64,000 nt of DNA from Pseudoxanthomonas suwonensis. GTDB lineage: Bacteria; Pseudomonadota; Gammaproteobacteria; Xanthomonadales; Xanthomonadaceae. How positions within the stretch are numbered: position 1 is the first letter of the stretch; each line of letters opens with the position of its first letter. This document shows positions 14,381 through 24,099 of this stretch, piece by piece. The stretch is from the NCBI RefSeq assembly GCF_010093235.1, contig NZ_PDWP01000012.1:1-64000 (forward strand), written 5' to 3'. A program made the translations under genes and the position numbers. The notes beneath the pieces were generated by a model. The model was not told the origin of the DNA and searched no databases. It saw only the letters and a program-made list of their open reading frames with translations.

Positions 14381-15556
14381 ATGGCAACCAGCAAGAGCAA
14401 GAAGGACAGCGCGAAGAAGCCGGTCCAGCCCGCGCGCAGCAAGGCAGCCCGGGCGGCAGCCTCGCGCGAGCCGGCCCCGCCGGTGCTGGCCGACGTGCGC
14501 GCCCGGATCGACGGCATCGACCGCCAGATCCAGGAATTGATCGCGCAGCGCGCGCGCTTCGCCCTGCAGGTCGGCAAGGCCAAGGGCAAGCTGGCCGCGG
14601 CGGTGGACTACTACCGTCCCGAGCGCGAGGCCCAGGTGCTGCGCATGGTGGTGGACCGCAACGAGGGCCCGCTGTCGGACGAGGTCCTGGTGCATGTGTT
14701 CCGCGAGATCATGTCCGCCTGCCTGGCCCAGCAGGAGCCGCTGAAGATCGGCTACCTCGGCCCGGAGGGCACCTTCAGCCAGCAGGCCGTGCTCAAGCAC
14801 TTCGGCCGCTCGGCGCACGGGCTGCCGCTGGGCAGCATCGAGGAGGTGTTCCAGGAAGTCGACGCCGGCAACGCCGACTTCGGCGTGGTGCCGGTGGAGA
14901 ACTCGGGGCAGGGCACGATCCAGGTGACGCTGGACATGTTCCTGACCTCGCCGTTGAAGATCTGCGGCGAGGTGGAGCTGAAGGTGCACCAGTACCTGCT
15001 GTCGCGCAGTGGCCGGATCGAGGACATCGAACGCATCTACGCCCATCCGCAGGCCTTCGCCCAGACCGCGGGCTGGCTGCGCGCCAACCTGCCGAAGGTG
15101 GAGAAGATCCCGGTGTCGAGCAATGCCGAGGGCGCGCGCCGCGCGCGCGGTGCCGACGACGCGGCCGCGATCGCGGGCGAGAGCGCCGCGCACGTGTATG
15201 GCCTGAAGAAGGTCATCATGCAGCCGATCCAGGACGACCGGGACAACACCACGCGCTTCCTGGTCATCGGCCGCCGGCTGTTCCCGCCGTCCGGCCACGA
15301 CCGCACCTCGATCCTGGTGTTCATCCACGACAAGCCCGGCGCGCTGTTCGACGTGCTCAGCCCGTTCGCGCGCCACGGCATCAGCATGAACCGCATCGAG
15401 TCGCGTCCTTCGCACCAGGCCAAGTGGGAGTACGCGTTCTTCATCGACCTGGCCGGCCATGTCGAGGACGAGGCGATGAAGAAGGCGCTGGCCGAGCTGG
15501 ACCGGCACGTGGCCAAGGTCAAGGTGCTGGGTTCGTATCCTGTCGCGGTGCCGTAA
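14381..15556 (+). CDS. pheA: Bifunctional chorismate mutase / prephenate dehydratase
   Basis: Catalyses chorismate to prephenate to phenylpyruvate for phenylalanine synthesis. 391 residues. After a Lys-rich leader of about 35 residues come the AroQ chorismate mutase helices (VRARIDGIDRQIQELIAQRARFA ... KAKGK), the dehydratase domain (KIGYLGPEGTFSQQA, VPVENSGQGTI, DDRDNTTRFLVIG) and a C-terminal ACT domain with GALFDVLSPF and ESRPS, the phenylalanine feedback-binding motifs. The start is the ATG at 14381; an upstream in-frame extension overlaps serC. The basic leader is longer than in E. coli PheA. A 12-unit heptamer array begins six bases after its stop. Confidence 0.96.
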   Translation: MATSKSKKDSAKKPVQPARSKAARAAASREPAPPVLADVRARIDGIDRQIQELIAQRARFALQVGKAKGKLAAAVDYYRPEREAQVLRMVVDRNEGPLSDEVLVHVFREIMSACLAQQEPLKIGYLGPEGTFSQQAVLKHFGRSAHGLPLGSIEEVFQEVDAGNADFGVVPVENSGQGTIQVTLDMFLTSPLKICGEVELKVHQYLLSRSGRIEDIERIYAHPQAFAQTAGWLRANLPKVEKIPVSSNAEGARRARGADDAAAIAGESAAHVYGLKKVIMQPIQDDRDNTTRFLVIGRRLFPPSGHDRTSILVFIHDKPGALFDVLSPFARHGISMNRIESRPSHQAKWEYAFFIDLAGHVEDEAMKKALAELDRHVAKVKVLGSYPVAVP

Positions 15557-15561
15557 GGGCT

Positions 15562-15645
15562 CATTCGTGATTCGTCATTCGTGATTCGTGATTCGTGATT
15601 GGTGATTGGTGATTGGTGATTGGTGATTGGTGATTGGTGATTCGT
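15562..15645. repeat. 12-copy heptanucleotide tandem array
   Basis: Twelve contiguous 7-bp units fill 84 bp: two CATTCGT, four GATTCGT and six consecutive GATTGGT (15597-15638). The array is far more AT-rich than its surroundings and lies between pheA and aroA. The unit is not a multiple of three, so changes in copy number shift any reading frame crossing it. On the minus strand it encodes the spurious ITNHQSP-type peptide repeat sometimes annotated in Xanthomonads. Confidence 0.95.
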
Positions 15646-15689
15646 TCGCGGTGCTGGAAGGCGCCGGGCGTGCAGACGATGGAGAGCTG

Positions 15690-17000
15690 ATGTCGCAGTC
15701 TTCGCAACACTGGATCGCAAGCGCGGGGCAGTCGCTGCGCGGCACGCTGGAGATTCCCGGCGACAAGTCGATTTCGCACCGCGCGGTGATGTTCGCCGCG
15801 CTGGCCGACGGCACCTCCACCATCGACGGCTTCCTGGAGGGCGAGGACACCCGCGCCACCGCGGCGATCTTCGAGCGGCTGGGCGTGCGCATCGAGACGC
15901 CGACGCCATCGCGGCGCATCGTCCACGGCGTGGGCGTGGACGGGCTGAAGCCCGCCGGCGGGCCGCTGGACTGCGGCAACGCCGGTACCGGCATGCGCCT
16001 GCTGGCCGGCCTGCTGGCCGGGCAGGCGTTCGACAGCGTGCTGGTCGGCGATGCGTCGCTGTCCAGGCGCCCGATGCGCCGGGTCACCGTGCCGCTGGCG
16101 CAGATGGGCGCGAAGATCGATACCGGCGAGGAAGGCCGGCCGCCGCTGCAGATCCATGGCGGGCAGGCGCTGCACGGGATCGACTACACGCTCCCGGTGG
16201 CCAGCGCCCAGGTCAAGTCGGCGCTGCTGCTGGCCGGCCTCTACGCCCAGGGCGAAACCTTGGTCACCGAACCGCACCCGACCCGCGACTACACCGAACG
16301 CATGCTCGCCGCGTTCGGCGTGGACATCGAGTTCTCGCCCGGCTACGCCCGCCTGCGCGGTGGCCAGCGCCTGCGCGCCACCGACATCGCGGTGCCGGCG
16401 GACTTTTCCTCCGCTGCGTTCTTCCTGGTGGCCGCCAGCATCGTGCCCGGCTCGGAGCTGCGGCTGAAGGCGGTCGGCCTCAATCCGCGTCGCACCGGCC
16501 TGCTGCACGCGTTGCGGCTGATGGGGGCGGACATCGCCGAGGAGAATCCGTCCACCCATGGCGGCGAGCCGGTGGCCGACCTGGTGGTGCGGCATGCGCC
16601 GCTGCGCGGGATCGAGGTGCCCGAAGCCCTCGTGCCGGACATGATCGACGAGTTCCCGGCACTGTTCATCGCTGCAGCCTGCGCCGATGGGCCGACCGTG
16701 GTGCGCGGCGCCGCCGAGCTGCGGGTCAAGGAATCCGACCGCCTGGCCGCGATGGCCGGTGGCCTGCGCACGCTGGGACTGCGGGTGGACGAGACGCCGG
16801 ACGGCGCCACCATCCATCCCGGCCAGCTGCACGGAGGCACGATCGAGAGCCTGCACGACCACCGCATCGCCATGTCCTTCGCGGTGGCGGGGCAGCGCTC
16901 GGACGGCCAGGTCCGGATCAACGACGTGGCCACGGTAGCCACCTCGTTCCCCGGCTTCGACCAGCTGGCCCGCGGCTGCGGCTTCGGCCTCCAGGGATAG
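15690..17000 (+). CDS. aroA: 3-phosphoshikimate 1-carboxyvinyltransferase (EPSP synthase)
   Basis: Joins phosphoenolpyruvate and shikimate-3-phosphate in the common aromatic pathway, supplying chorismate to PheA encoded upstream. The 436-residue protein has IPGDKSISHRAVMFAAL, CGNAGTGMRLLAGLL, the GDASLSRRPMRRV loop, ELRVKESDRL and DHRIAMSFAVAG. The wording of these motifs resembles class II (CP4-like) enzymes, but the residue after GNA is Gly rather than the Ala of CP4. The start is the ATG at 15690 behind GGAGAG; an in-frame GTG at 15627 inside the repeat array would give a longer, non-homologous N-terminus. Confidence 0.96.
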   Translation: MSQSSQHWIASAGQSLRGTLEIPGDKSISHRAVMFAALADGTSTIDGFLEGEDTRATAAIFERLGVRIETPTPSRRIVHGVGVDGLKPAGGPLDCGNAGTGMRLLAGLLAGQAFDSVLVGDASLSRRPMRRVTVPLAQMGAKIDTGEEGRPPLQIHGGQALHGIDYTLPVASAQVKSALLLAGLYAQGETLVTEPHPTRDYTERMLAAFGVDIEFSPGYARLRGGQRLRATDIAVPADFSSAAFFLVAASIVPGSELRLKAVGLNPRRTGLLHALRLMGADIAEENPSTHGGEPVADLVVRHAPLRGIEVPEALVPDMIDEFPALFIAAACADGPTVVRGAAELRVKESDRLAAMAGGLRTLGLRVDETPDGATIHPGQLHGGTIESLHDHRIAMSFAVAGQRSDGQVRINDVATVATSFPGFDQLARGCGFGLQG

Positions 17001-17027
17001 GCGGGCCAAGGCCGGCCGGGGCGGGGA

Positions 17028-17543
17028 TCAGCCGCGGCGGAATTCGACTGGCAGGTGGACGGTGGACGGCACCGCCTCGCCCCCGCGCATCGCCGGTTCG
17101 AAGCGCCACTGTCGCGCCGCTTCGATCGCGGCGCGGTCGAACGCAGGGTCCTGGCTGCCGGAACGCCCGATCACCTGCACGTCCATGGGGCGCCCGTCCA
17201 CGCCAATGAGGATGCTCAGCAGGACATCGCCCTCGCTGCCGTTGCGCAGGGCGGCGCGCGGATAGCGGGGCACGGGGTTGCCGGCCAGCGGCCTTGGTGC
17301 CCGGTCCATGGCCTGCCCGGATCCGTCGGGATCCGCGAGGGCGGACATGCCGCCGCCGCCCGCGTCCATGGACGCGATGGCATCGGGGCTCGTACGCGTC
17401 TGCCCGTCGCGGCCTGCATGCCAGGCGATGGCCATCGCAACCAGGGCCGCCAGGACCGCGCCAACGACCACAGGCGAAGCGCGCCGGGTCGCGGCCGCCC
17501 TGGAGGGTGCGTGCGGACGTCCGCTGTCGTAGTAGGTACCCAT
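17028..17543 (-). CDS. TonB C-terminal-domain protein, single membrane helix
   Basis: 171 residues: a short cytoplasmic basic segment, one transmembrane helix (SPVVVGAVLAALVAMAIAW, about 25-43), a Gly-rich spacer and a TonB-type C-terminal domain (PVPRYPRAALRNGSEGDVLLSILIGVDGRPMDVQVIGRSG ... AARQWRFEPAM). Such proteins may link inner-membrane energy to TonB-dependent receptors, but no exbB/exbD or receptor gene is near and the periplasmic linker is very short. The start is the ATG at 17541-17543. It is a near neighbour of a second TonB-like gene in the same direction (119-bp gap), probably paralogous. Confidence 0.8.
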   Translation of the reverse strand: MGTYYDSGRPHAPSRAAATRRASPVVVGAVLAALVAMAIAWHAGRDGQTRTSPDAIASMDAGGGGMSALADPDGSGQAMDRAPRPLAGNPVPRYPRAALRNGSEGDVLLSILIGVDGRPMDVQVIGRSGSQDPAFDRAAIEAARQWRFEPAMRGGEAVPSTVHLPVEFRRG

Positions 17544-17662
17544 GGCTTTCCCCGGTTCGTTGGCTGCGAACCGAGTCTGGACAGGGGCGTGTGTCGGGAA
17601 TGTGGTCGGGCGATGAACCTGGCGCGACATGGCCATACGGTTCATCGCCATGAGTGGCGCGT

Positions 17663-18298
17663 CTATTCGGTCTCGAATTCCACCGGGACGGTCGCATAGC
17701 CCGGGATTGCGCGTCCCTCGGCGTCGCGCGCGGGCTGGAAGCGCCAGCGCAGGGCCGCTTCGGCGGCAGCGCGGTCGAGGTCGCGCGAGCCGCTGCGCTC
17801 GACGATCTCCACGTCGCCGGCGCGGCCTTCCGCATCCACCTGGACGCGCAGGACCACCGTGCCGCGTTCGCCGCGCCTCAGTGCCCTGGAGGGATAGCGG
17901 GGCGCCGGCTGGTCGGGCAGCAGCTCCGGTGCCTGCACCGGGCCTGCCGACGCCACCGGCGCCGCGGGCTCCACGCTGGGAGGCAGTTCGGCCTGGGGTT
18001 CGGGTTGCGGAGGGGGCGCCGGCGCCGGTTCCTCCACCAGCCTGGCTTCCTCGCCATCGTCGGCCTGCGGCAATGGCGCGCTGGTGCCGGCAGGCATCGG
18101 CGCGGGCAGCGGATCGGAGGGCAGGGCGGCCAGCGCGGCCGCCGGGGCGGCTTCCCCCGGGGCCGGTTCGCCCGACTGGCGGGTCACCACCAGCAGGAAC
18201 AGTACCCAGCCCAGCACGAAGGCGGCGGCGACCACCGCCCAGCGGCCCTGGACCAGATGCGCCAGTGCGCCCGCGGGATGTTCGTCGGTTCGGCTCAT
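17663..18298 (-). CDS. TonB C-terminal-domain protein with Pro-rich linker
   Basis: 211 residues: an N-terminal transmembrane helix (AVVAAAFVLGWVLFLLVV, about 21-38), a Pro/Ala/Glu linker (about 45-125) and a TonB-like C-terminal domain (APRYPSRALRRGERGTVVLRVQVDAEGRAGDVEIVERSG ... ALRWRFQPARDAEG). The linker could span part of the periplasm, as in energy-transducing TonB. The start is the ATG at 18296-18298. It is divergent from serS, with a shared 96-bp intergenic region. No ExbBD genes are adjacent; the receptor partner is unknown. Confidence 0.82.
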   Translation of the reverse strand: MSRTDEHPAGALAHLVQGRWAVVAAAFVLGWVLFLLVVTRQSGEPAPGEAAPAAALAALPSDPLPAPMPAGTSAPLPQADDGEEARLVEEPAPAPPPQPEPQAELPPSVEPAAPVASAGPVQAPELLPDQPAPRYPSRALRRGERGTVVLRVQVDAEGRAGDVEIVERSGSRDLDRAAAEAALRWRFQPARDAEGRAIPGYATVPVEFETE

Positions 18299-18356
18299 GC
18301 GCCCGATTCTGGCACAGCCCCGCGCCACGGGCGGGCGCGGGCGCTGCCGGTTGGGG

Positions 18357-20768
<2,412 letters not shown>

Positions 20769-20772
<4 letters not shown>

Positions 20773-21356
20773 GCGGCTTGGGACACGGTCCCAACCGCGG
20801 CCGGAATGGCGGCGCGGGCGGCGGCCAGCGCCTCGGTGCGGTGCTGCGGCGACAGCGACACGCCCTCGGCGCGCACGAACTGCAGGTCGTCGATGCCCAG
20901 GAAGGCGAATACCTGGCGCAGGTAGGGCTCCTGGAAATCCGAGGGCGAATTGCTGTGCACGCCGCCGCGGGCGCTGGCGATGATCACCTTGCGGCCGCCG
21001 GCCAGGCCCTCGGGGCCATTGGCGGTGTAGCGGAAGGTGCGCCCGGCCACCGCGATGCGGTCGATCCAGGCCTTCAGCGTGGACGGGATGCCGAAGTTGT
21101 ACATCGGCACGCCAATCACCACGATGGTGGCCGACAGGAACTGTTCCAGGACGCGCGCGGACTCCTCCGCCTCGGCCGGATCGGCCTTCGCCAGGCTGGC
21201 GCCGGTCAGGTGGGGCAGGGGATTGCTATCCAGGTCGCGGTACTCTACTTCCAGGCCTGGATGGCGGGCCTGCCACTGGGCGACGATGGCAGCGCTCAGC
21301 TCGCGGCTGACCGAGTTGGCGCCCAGTGCGCTGGAATCCAGATGCAGTAGTTTCAT
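20769..21356 (-). CDS. azoR: FMN-dependent NADH-azoreductase
   Basis: A flavodoxin-fold quinone/azo reductase that protects against electrophilic quinones. The 195-residue protein begins KLLHLDSSALGANSVSRELS (FMN phosphate site), and has VPMYNFGIPSTLKAWIDRIAVAGRTF and ASARGGVHS around the flavin. The length is close to E. coli AzoR (201). It is divergent from a LysR regulator across 118 bp, the classic layout for a regulator controlling its neighbour, so LysR-dependent induction by azo or quinone compounds is likely. Confidence 0.93.
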
Positions 21357-21430
21357 GGCTGTGCTCCTCTCTCTTTAGGCGGCGACGCCGCGGACGGGCA
21401 CAGCTTCCATCGTTGCGCCAATGGAATAAA

Positions 21431-21447
21431 GGTGGTTATATGGCACC
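21431..21447. promoter_or_regulatory. Imperfect dyad in the azoR-lysR divergent region
   Basis: GGTG-GTTATATGG-CACC lies 28 bp before the lysR ATG in an AT-richer patch between the two divergent genes. It is a possible LysR-type regulator binding site; only four bases of each arm match, so the call is weak. Confidence 0.3.
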
Positions 21448-21474
21448 ATCTGTTGCGTCTGTGGAGGCAGCGCC

Positions 21475-22455
21475 ATGCAGGACCTGAACGACCTCTACTA
21501 CTTCGCCATGGTCGTCGAGCACGGCGGCTTCGCCGCCGCCGAGCGCGCACTGGGCATCCCCAAGTCGCGCCTGAGCCGCCGCATCAGCCAGCTGGAGACC
21601 GACCTCGGCGTTCGCCTGTTGCAGCGTTCCACCCGTCGTTTCGCCGTTACCGACGTGGGCATGAGCGTGCATCGCCACGCGCAGACCATGCTTGCCGAGG
21701 CCCAGGCTGCACGCGAGGTGGTCGACCGGCTCAGTGCGGAGCCGCGCGGCCTGGTGCGGGTCAGCGTGCCGGTGGCCATCGCCCAGCAGCAGCTGCCGAA
21801 GCTGCTGCCGAAGTTCCTCGAGCAGTACCCGAAGGTGCGCCTGCAGCTGCACGTCAACAATCGCCGCGTCGACCTGATCAACGAAGGCTTCGACGTGGCC
21901 CTGCGCGTGCGCACGCGCCTGGACGACGACGGCAGCCTGGTCATGCGCAGCTTCGGCCAGATCCAGGAACTGATGGTGGCCAGTCCGAAGTACCTGGACC
22001 GCGCCGGCAGGCCTAAGGATCCGGCGGACCTGGCCTCGCACCTGACCCTGAGCATGCACGAGGACGAGGCGCACCAGCGCTGGGAGCTGCACGGCCCCAA
22101 CGGCGAGGTGCGCCGCGTCGACAACCTGCAGCCGCGGGTGGCCGGCTTCGACTTCCCGCTGCTGCTGGCCATGGTCAAGGACGGCTTTGGCATCACCATG
22201 CTGCCGGAGACCGTCTGCGCCGAGGCCGTGCGCAACGGCGAGCTGGAAGTCGTGCTGCCGGAGTGGTCGCTGCCGCAGGGCATCTGCCATGCCGTGTTCG
22301 CATCGCGTCGCGGCCTGCTGCCGGCGGTGCGGGTGTTCATCGACTTCCTGGCCGAGCACCTGCCGAAGCAGATCGAGGCCTCGCGCCTGGACTGCGGCAA
22401 CTGCGGCAACCGCGAAGCCATCACCGAGGTCGCCGAAGTCGTCGGCGCTGGCTGA
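21475..22455 (+). CDS. LysR-family transcriptional regulator
   Basis: 326 residues with an N-terminal winged helix-turn-helix (DLYYFAMVVEHGGFAAAERALGIPKSRLSRRISQLETDLGVRLLQRSTR, about 5-55) and a periplasmic-binding-protein-like effector domain (about 90-300). The C-terminus has a CGNCGN motif of unknown role that could sense redox state. It is most similar in layout to LysR proteins that control quinone or azoreductase genes, and it is divergent from azoR. The start is the ATG at 21475. Confidence 0.9.
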   Translation: MQDLNDLYYFAMVVEHGGFAAAERALGIPKSRLSRRISQLETDLGVRLLQRSTRRFAVTDVGMSVHRHAQTMLAEAQAAREVVDRLSAEPRGLVRVSVPVAIAQQQLPKLLPKFLEQYPKVRLQLHVNNRRVDLINEGFDVALRVRTRLDDDGSLVMRSFGQIQELMVASPKYLDRAGRPKDPADLASHLTLSMHEDEAHQRWELHGPNGEVRRVDNLQPRVAGFDFPLLLAMVKDGFGITMLPETVCAEAVRNGELEVVLPEWSLPQGICHAVFASRRGLLPAVRVFIDFLAEHLPKQIEASRLDCGNCGNREAITEVAEVVGAG

Positions 22456-22787
22456 TCAGGCGCCCCGCGGCATGCGACAATCCCGCCCGGTCGCGACGGC
22501 CGGGGTCCGCAGGCGTGGGAACCGGCCGCGACGCGACCGGCGTGCCGGCGCAAGGCCCGGTTCCATTCCCGGGCGACAAGGTGGCACGCACCCCGGCGCG
22601 CCGCCAGGGCGGAAACGTTGGAAGCCGTACATCATGGCGGGCGGTCCGCGGATGCGGCTTGCCGGTGCGATGCGAAAGCAACGCTTGCGGCAGGGCGTGA
22701 TGACCGTGGGGTCAGGCACGTCCCGGGCCCGCAGGCCCGACCCGGTCGAGGCGGAACGACCGGCACTGCGCAAGCAGTGCTTGCGAT

Positions 22788-22885
22788 GACGCAGCCGAGG
22801 CAAGACCGGCGGCGCCGCGCAAGCGGCGTGGTAGTAGAGCGACAATTCGGAGAGATGGCCGAGCGGTTTAAGGCACCGGTCTTGA
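22788..22885 (+). repeat. 98-bp direct repeat, copy 1
   Basis: Matches 22916-23013 at an offset of 128 bp with two mismatches. It contains one GCAA hairpin, the leader ending GCGACAATTC and the first 37 bases of tRNA-Ser up to the anticodon. After the anticodon the sequence departs from tRNA. Confidence 0.93.
22849..22885 (+). pseudogene. Truncated 5' half of tRNA-Ser(UGA)
   Basis: Bases 22849-22885 are identical to positions 1-37 of the intact tRNA-Ser at 22977, ending exactly at anticodon TGA. The 3' half is missing and is replaced by GC-rich hairpin sequence, so this copy cannot fold as tRNA. It is part of the 98-bp duplication. Confidence 0.9.
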
Positions 22886-22915
22886 CCCGGAGGCCGGCAG
22901 GCCGGAGGGCGCCTC

Positions 22916-23013
22916 GACGCAGTCGAGGCAAAACCGGCGGCGCCGCGCAAGCGGCGTGGTAGTAGAGCGACAATTCGGAGAGATGGCCGAGCGGTTTAAG
23001 GCACCGGTCTTGA
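22916..23013 (+). repeat. 98-bp direct repeat, copy 2 (intact tRNA-Ser leader and 5' half)
   Basis: Second member of the pair described at 22788-22885. Here the repeat runs into the complete tRNA-Ser gene. The only differences are T for C at 22923 and A for G at 22931. Confidence 0.93.
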
Positions 23014-23066
23014 AAACCGGCGAAGGGTCAAACCTTCCGTGGGTTCGAATCCCACTCTCTCCGCCA
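22977..23066 (+). tRNA. tRNA-Ser (anticodon UGA)
   Basis: A 90-nt gene with the encoded CCA end. The acceptor stem is GGAGAGA (22977-22983) with TCTCTCC (23056-23062), discriminator G at 23063 and CCA at 23064-23066. The anticodon stem CCGGT/ACCGG encloses CTTGAAA with TGA at 23011-23013. The long variable arm and GGTTCGAATCC T-loop are typical of serine tRNA. It would be charged by the SerS encoded at 18395. Confidence 0.98.
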
Positions 23067-23075
23067 CTTTTCCGG

Positions 23076-23108
23076 CGCCGCCGGCGGCCTGGTTGCCCGC
23101 CGGCGGCG
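23076..23108 (+). terminator. 12-bp stem-loop after tRNA-Ser
   Basis: CGCCGCCGGCGG (23076-23087) pairs perfectly with CCGCCGGCGGCG (23097-23108) around a 9-base loop, starting 10 bp after the tRNA CCA. No T-run follows; likely transcript end or processing signal. Confidence 0.45.
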
Positions 23109-23212
23109 TGGCTGCAACAGGGTTGTGCGAGCAACCGTTTCGCCCGTTTCCGAAGCTTGCTCCGCCCAGAACGGAACGCTAGGCTCAGTCGTGGGCATAC
23201 CGAGGGAGCGGC

Positions 23213-23860
23213 ATGACCATTCGCGTATTTCTGATCGACGACCATGCGCTGGTCAGGACGGGCCTGCGCATGATCCTGGGAGCCGAGACCGACATCGAGG
23301 TCGTCGGCGAAGCCGAGAACGGCGAGGACGCCCTGCGGCAGCTGCGAACGCTCAGGACCGACGTGGTGCTGTGCGACCTGCACCTGCCCGGCATCAGCGG
23401 CCTGGAAGTGACCGAACGCATCGTCAACGAGGGCCTGCCGGTCCGCGTGCTGATCGTCTCGGTCCTGGAGGATGGCCCCTTGCCCAAGCGCCTGCTGGAC
23501 GTGGGCGCCTATGGCTACATCGGCAAGGCCGGCGACGCACGCGAGCTGTTGCGCGCGGTCCGCGACGTGGCCATGGGCAAGCGCTACCTGGGCAGCAGCG
23601 TGGCGCAGAACCTGGCTCTGGCTGGCGTCGAGGGCGGTGGCTCGCCGTTCGACGTGCTTTCGCCGCGCGAGCTGGAGGTGGCGATGCTGCTGGTCCAGGG
23701 CCTGCGCCAGGAAATGATCGCGCGCCGGCTCAAGCTCAGCGCCAAGACCGTCAACACCCATAAGTCGCGCCTGTTCGAGAAGATCGGCGTGCAGGACAGC
23801 ATCGCCCTGGCGCGCCTGGCGGCCCGCTACGGGCTGATGGATCCGGGGCAGGCGCTGTAG
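23213..23860 (+). CDS. LuxR/NarL-family response regulator, GacA/UvrY-like
   Basis: 215 residues: a receiver domain with acidic pair Asp9-Asp10, phosphoacceptor Asp55 (VVLCDLHLPGISGLE) and conserved Lys in YIGKAGDA, then a NarL-type helix-turn-helix (LSPRELEVAMLLVQGLRQEMIARRLKLSAKTVNTHKSRLFEKIGVQD). The size and wording fit GacA/UvrY, which drives Csr small-RNA expression in response to the GacS/BarA kinase. Neither a kinase gene nor uvrC, the usual downstream neighbour of gacA, lies here, so the assignment is by similarity. The start is the ATG at 23213; the gene is convergent with rne. Confidence 0.87.
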   Translation: MTIRVFLIDDHALVRTGLRMILGAETDIEVVGEAENGEDALRQLRTLRTDVVLCDLHLPGISGLEVTERIVNEGLPVRVLIVSVLEDGPLPKRLLDVGAYGYIGKAGDARELLRAVRDVAMGKRYLGSSVAQNLALAGVEGGGSPFDVLSPRELEVAMLLVQGLRQEMIARRLKLSAKTVNTHKSRLFEKIGVQDSIALARLAARYGLMDPGQAL

Positions 23861-24049
23861 CGACGCCGGTCCGACCCGCGGGGCGCCCGGTCCATGCGGA
23901 CGGGCGCGTGGCGTGGTGCGGGAGGGCAGGTCGTTTGGCTGGCGTGGTCATCTGGCGCCGGGCGGCGGCTGCAGGGTGCGCGGATGTGCCCCGGTCGCGG
24001 CCGTCCTGTCCGTCCGCCCCCGACGACCACGGTTCGCACGAAGACACGC

Positions 24050-24078
24050 AAAAAAAGGCCCGCCATTGGCGGGCCTTT
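24050..24078 (-). terminator. Intrinsic terminator of rne
   Basis: On the minus strand a hairpin AAAGGCCCGCC-AATGG-family loop-GGCGGGCCTTT is followed by a run of T (24050-24056 are A on the plus strand). It lies about 20 bp after the rne stop. It could also act for the convergent response-regulator gene. The rest of 23861-24049 shows no gene. Confidence 0.85.
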
Positions 24079-24099
24079 CCGTGTCGCCTCACTGGAGGA

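Larger units (their letters stand above)
22724..22956. repeat. Cluster of short hairpins with GCA/GCAA loops
   Basis: The 521-bp gap between lysR and tRNA-Ser has no credible gene but at least six perfect short hairpins: CGGGCC-CGCA-GGCCCG (22724-22739), GCACTGC-GCAA-GCAGTGC (22763-22780), CGCCGC-GCAA-GCGGCG (22813-22828 and again 22941-22956), GGCC-GGCA-GGCC (22892-22903) and GCCTCGAC-GCA-GTCGAGGC (22911-22929). The stems differ in sequence while the GCA loop is kept, which suggests selected RNA or REP-like DNA structures. Upstream, 22456-22720 shows only GC-rich sequence with weaker dyads. Confidence 0.75.

Noticed and set aside
15561-15650. Heptamer array as a CRISPR or as a coding repeat (ITNHQSP on the minus strand)
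   Set aside because: Units are 7 bp with no spacers, and the minus-strand frame continues antisense into aroA and pheA, both certain genes.
22187-22789. Open frame of 200 residues running from lysR into the tRNA-Ser upstream region
   Set aside because: It overlaps lysR out of frame, is Arg/Pro-rich and crosses the hairpin cluster; no start site or similarity.
22956-23216. 86-residue frame beginning with MAERFKAPVLKTGEG
   Set aside because: This is the well-known false peptide read through tRNA-Ser; the tRNA is the real feature.
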